Shown here piece by piece: positions 63,071-64,000 of a stretch of DNA of 64,000 nucleotides; position 1 is the stretch's first letter, and each line of letters starts with the position of its first letter. Both the position numbers and the translations under genes were made by a program. The notes beneath the pieces are model-generated. The model saw nothing but the letters and a program-made list of their open reading frames with translations. It made no database searches and was not told where the DNA came from. The stretch is from Lachnospiraceae bacterium (GTDB lineage Bacteria; Bacillota; Clostridia; Lachnospirales; Lachnospiraceae): contig CAAGPW010000167.1 of assembly GCA_900771955.1 (NCBI GenBank), positions 1 through 64,000 of the forward strand, read 5' to 3'.

Positions 63071-63504
63071 AATGTTTTTCCCTTTTTCAGCGTCTCAATT
63101 TCCTGTTTCAGCAGATTGATCTCCTCCTGCTGAGCAGCCAGTCTCTTGTCGGTCTGGCGGATATAGTTACGCATCTGCTGGATACAGTGTTCAGTGCCAT
63201 TATTAAAAGCATTCTGATACTGGAAGGCCGGATAAATCACGAACAAAAGTACTCTTCTGACCGCCCTCTGCAGAAATACCTTGACCGGATTGCCTTTCAG
63301 CGGGAAATATACCGGGTTGGCATAATGTTTGCTGATATATTCCAGTTTGATATCCAGCTCTTTTTCATTATATCTCTTCTCAAGATCCGACACATCCACA
63401 TTGGCAAGTGCAGTCATATAGTTCATCTGCTCCTCCGTATAGCCCTTTTCGGCGATCTCGCTGCGGATGCCTTTCATAATCTCATCTACATTTATATCGT
63501 ACAC
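63067..63504 (-). CDS. Small protein with C-terminal coiled coil, upstream of a GT4 gene
   Basis: 145 aa from a GTG at 63504 with AGGAGG 7 nt upstream. Residues 1-70 are charged and helical, about 75-95 form an amphipathic or membrane-touching segment (FLQRAVRRVLLFVIYPAF), and 105-143 are a coiled coil (AAQQEEINLLKQEIETLKKG). Its layout resembles the protein at 58394-58738. It is translationally coupled to the GT4 gene. A scaffold or chain-length factor is possible; I do not recognise it. Confidence 0.6.
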   Translation of the reverse strand: MYDINVDEIMKGIRSEIAEKGYTEEQMNYMTALANVDVSDLEKRYNEKELDIKLEYISKHYANPVYFPLKGNPVKVFLQRAVRRVLLFVIYPAFQYQNAFNNGTEHCIQQMRNYIRQTDKRLAAQQEEINLLKQEIETLKKGKTL

Positions 63505-63529
63505 GCAGTTACCTCCTAAATATCTCTAA

Positions 63530-63563
63530 GACAGCCAGCACCCTTCTGAAAGCGCTGGCTGTC
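63530..63563 (-). terminator. Hairpin between the DUF4214 gene and the exporter cluster
   Basis: GACAGCCAGC (63530-63539) pairs perfectly with 63554-63563. On the minus strand it follows the DUF4214 stop codon by about 40 nt and is succeeded by TTAGAGATATTT. It can act as terminator or partial attenuator. Confidence 0.55.
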
Positions 63564-63602
63564 TCATTGTTTGCGGCAGTTATGAAATTGCCTGCCTTCC
63601 TA

Positions 63603-64000
63603 TTATAAACCGAAAGATTTTACCAGATTATAGAACTCCTGAGAACCGGAGAATCCGTTGACAACGTCTTCTCTGGTCGCACCGGAATTCATTCTGTTCA
63701 TCCAGTCATTGTATCCGTCTGTATCTGCCTCACGGTCAAAATAAGTCTCATACATAACCTTGATGAACTGGTCATTGTTCAGGTTTCTGTTCTTGAACTC
63801 ATCAGAGAAGATGAAGCCCCATACAACCTCTGCGGGATCCTTGCCATTGAGGATCTGTCCGGTCCAGTTGTTCATTCCTTCATCATCCAGATAGCTTCTG
63901 TTCAGCGCTTTGTAATAGATTCTTGCCACAAATGCACTGACATTTTCATTCTGGTCTCTTGCCTGGCTCAGTTCTACGGAACCACGGATGATTCCGAAAC
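63603..64000 (-). CDS. DUF4214-domain protein, 5' end outside the window
   Basis: The frame is open to the right edge, so the true start lies beyond 64000; about 131 C-terminal residues are visible. FGIIRGSVELSQ, then FVARIYYKALNRSYLDDEG, NGKDPAEVVWGFIFSDEF, VMYETYFDREADTDGYNDWM and GFSGSQEF form one full DUF4214 unit, and FGIIRG is the end of a previous one. It is closely related to the C-terminal part of the protein at 38579-40030. Likely a secreted surface protein. Confidence 0.8.
   Translation of the reverse strand, partial: FGIIRGSVELSQARDQNENVSAFVARIYYKALNRSYLDDEGMNNWTGQILNGKDPAEVVWGFIFSDEFKNRNLNNDQFIKVMYETYFDREADTDGYNDWMNRMNSGATREDVVNGFSGSQEFYNLVKSFGL

Overview
The window reads as a chromosomal segment of a Gram-positive gut anaerobe, most likely a Lachnospiraceae (Clostridia) strain. 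The signs are DUF4214 proteins tied to glycan loci, two-iron superoxide reductase, AGGAGG-type ribosome sites with frequent TTG/GTG starts, and long secreted proteins with Thr/Pro/Glu- or Ser/Asp-rich tails. I see no rRNA, tRNA or CRISPR array.

Layout. 0.2-1.7 kb: secreted SGNH hydrolase. 1.8-8.0 kb: accessory/defence block with an XRE regulator, a tyrosine recombinase, an AbiH-family protein, a second paralogous XRE regulator overlapping a ten-helix membrane protein, and an unrecognised coiled-coil protein. 8.2-9.2 kb: orphan PseB-type UDP-GlcNAc 4,6-dehydratase. 9.5-11.6 kb: dGTPase plus nucleotidyltransferase pair. 11.9-16.8 kb: operon of lipoprotein, M6-type secreted metalloprotease and membrane-anchored Ser/Asp-rich protein. 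17.0-23.2 kb: AT-rich glycosyltransferase and nuclease-STAND ATPase lying between two inverted copies of a 23-bp palindromic element, then a SIR2-domain protein. 23.2-28.4 kb: O-antigen-ligase-like protein, sigma-like protein, three small overlapping genes (one with a YARHG-like domain) and an XRE regulator. 28.7-32.6 kb: second M6 protease, then a decay zone with remnants of a glycosyltransferase, an IS1182-type transposase and a glf gene.

32.6-64 kb is a surface-glycan locus. Leftward genes gmd, rmd and manC make GDP-mannose and GDP-D-rhamnose-type donors; an AraC regulator and a superoxide reductase sit in the same run. A near-consensus promoter at 40.35 kb drives a rightward operon: rfbF, rfbG, rfbH, a YerE-like ThDP enzyme and a reductase (predicted CDP-linked branched 3,6-dideoxyhexose), then three glycosyltransferase-type genes, a Wzx-type flippase, a multi-span membrane protein and glf (UDP-galactofuranose donor), closed by a strong terminator. 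From 64 to 53.5 kb a leftward cluster encodes an ABC glycan exporter (Wzm/Wzt with C-terminal domain), three GT4 enzymes, two small coiled-coil proteins, a GT-C-like membrane protein fused to a DUF4214-like unit, a frameshifted GT-C-like gene and a partial DUF4214 protein. Both a flippase route and an ABC route for glycan export are therefore present.

The most unusual signal is the recombinase-site-like element GGATAA-N7-TTATCC: one copy follows the recombinase gene and two inverted copies bracket a 4.3-kb AT-rich defence/glycosyltransferase block.
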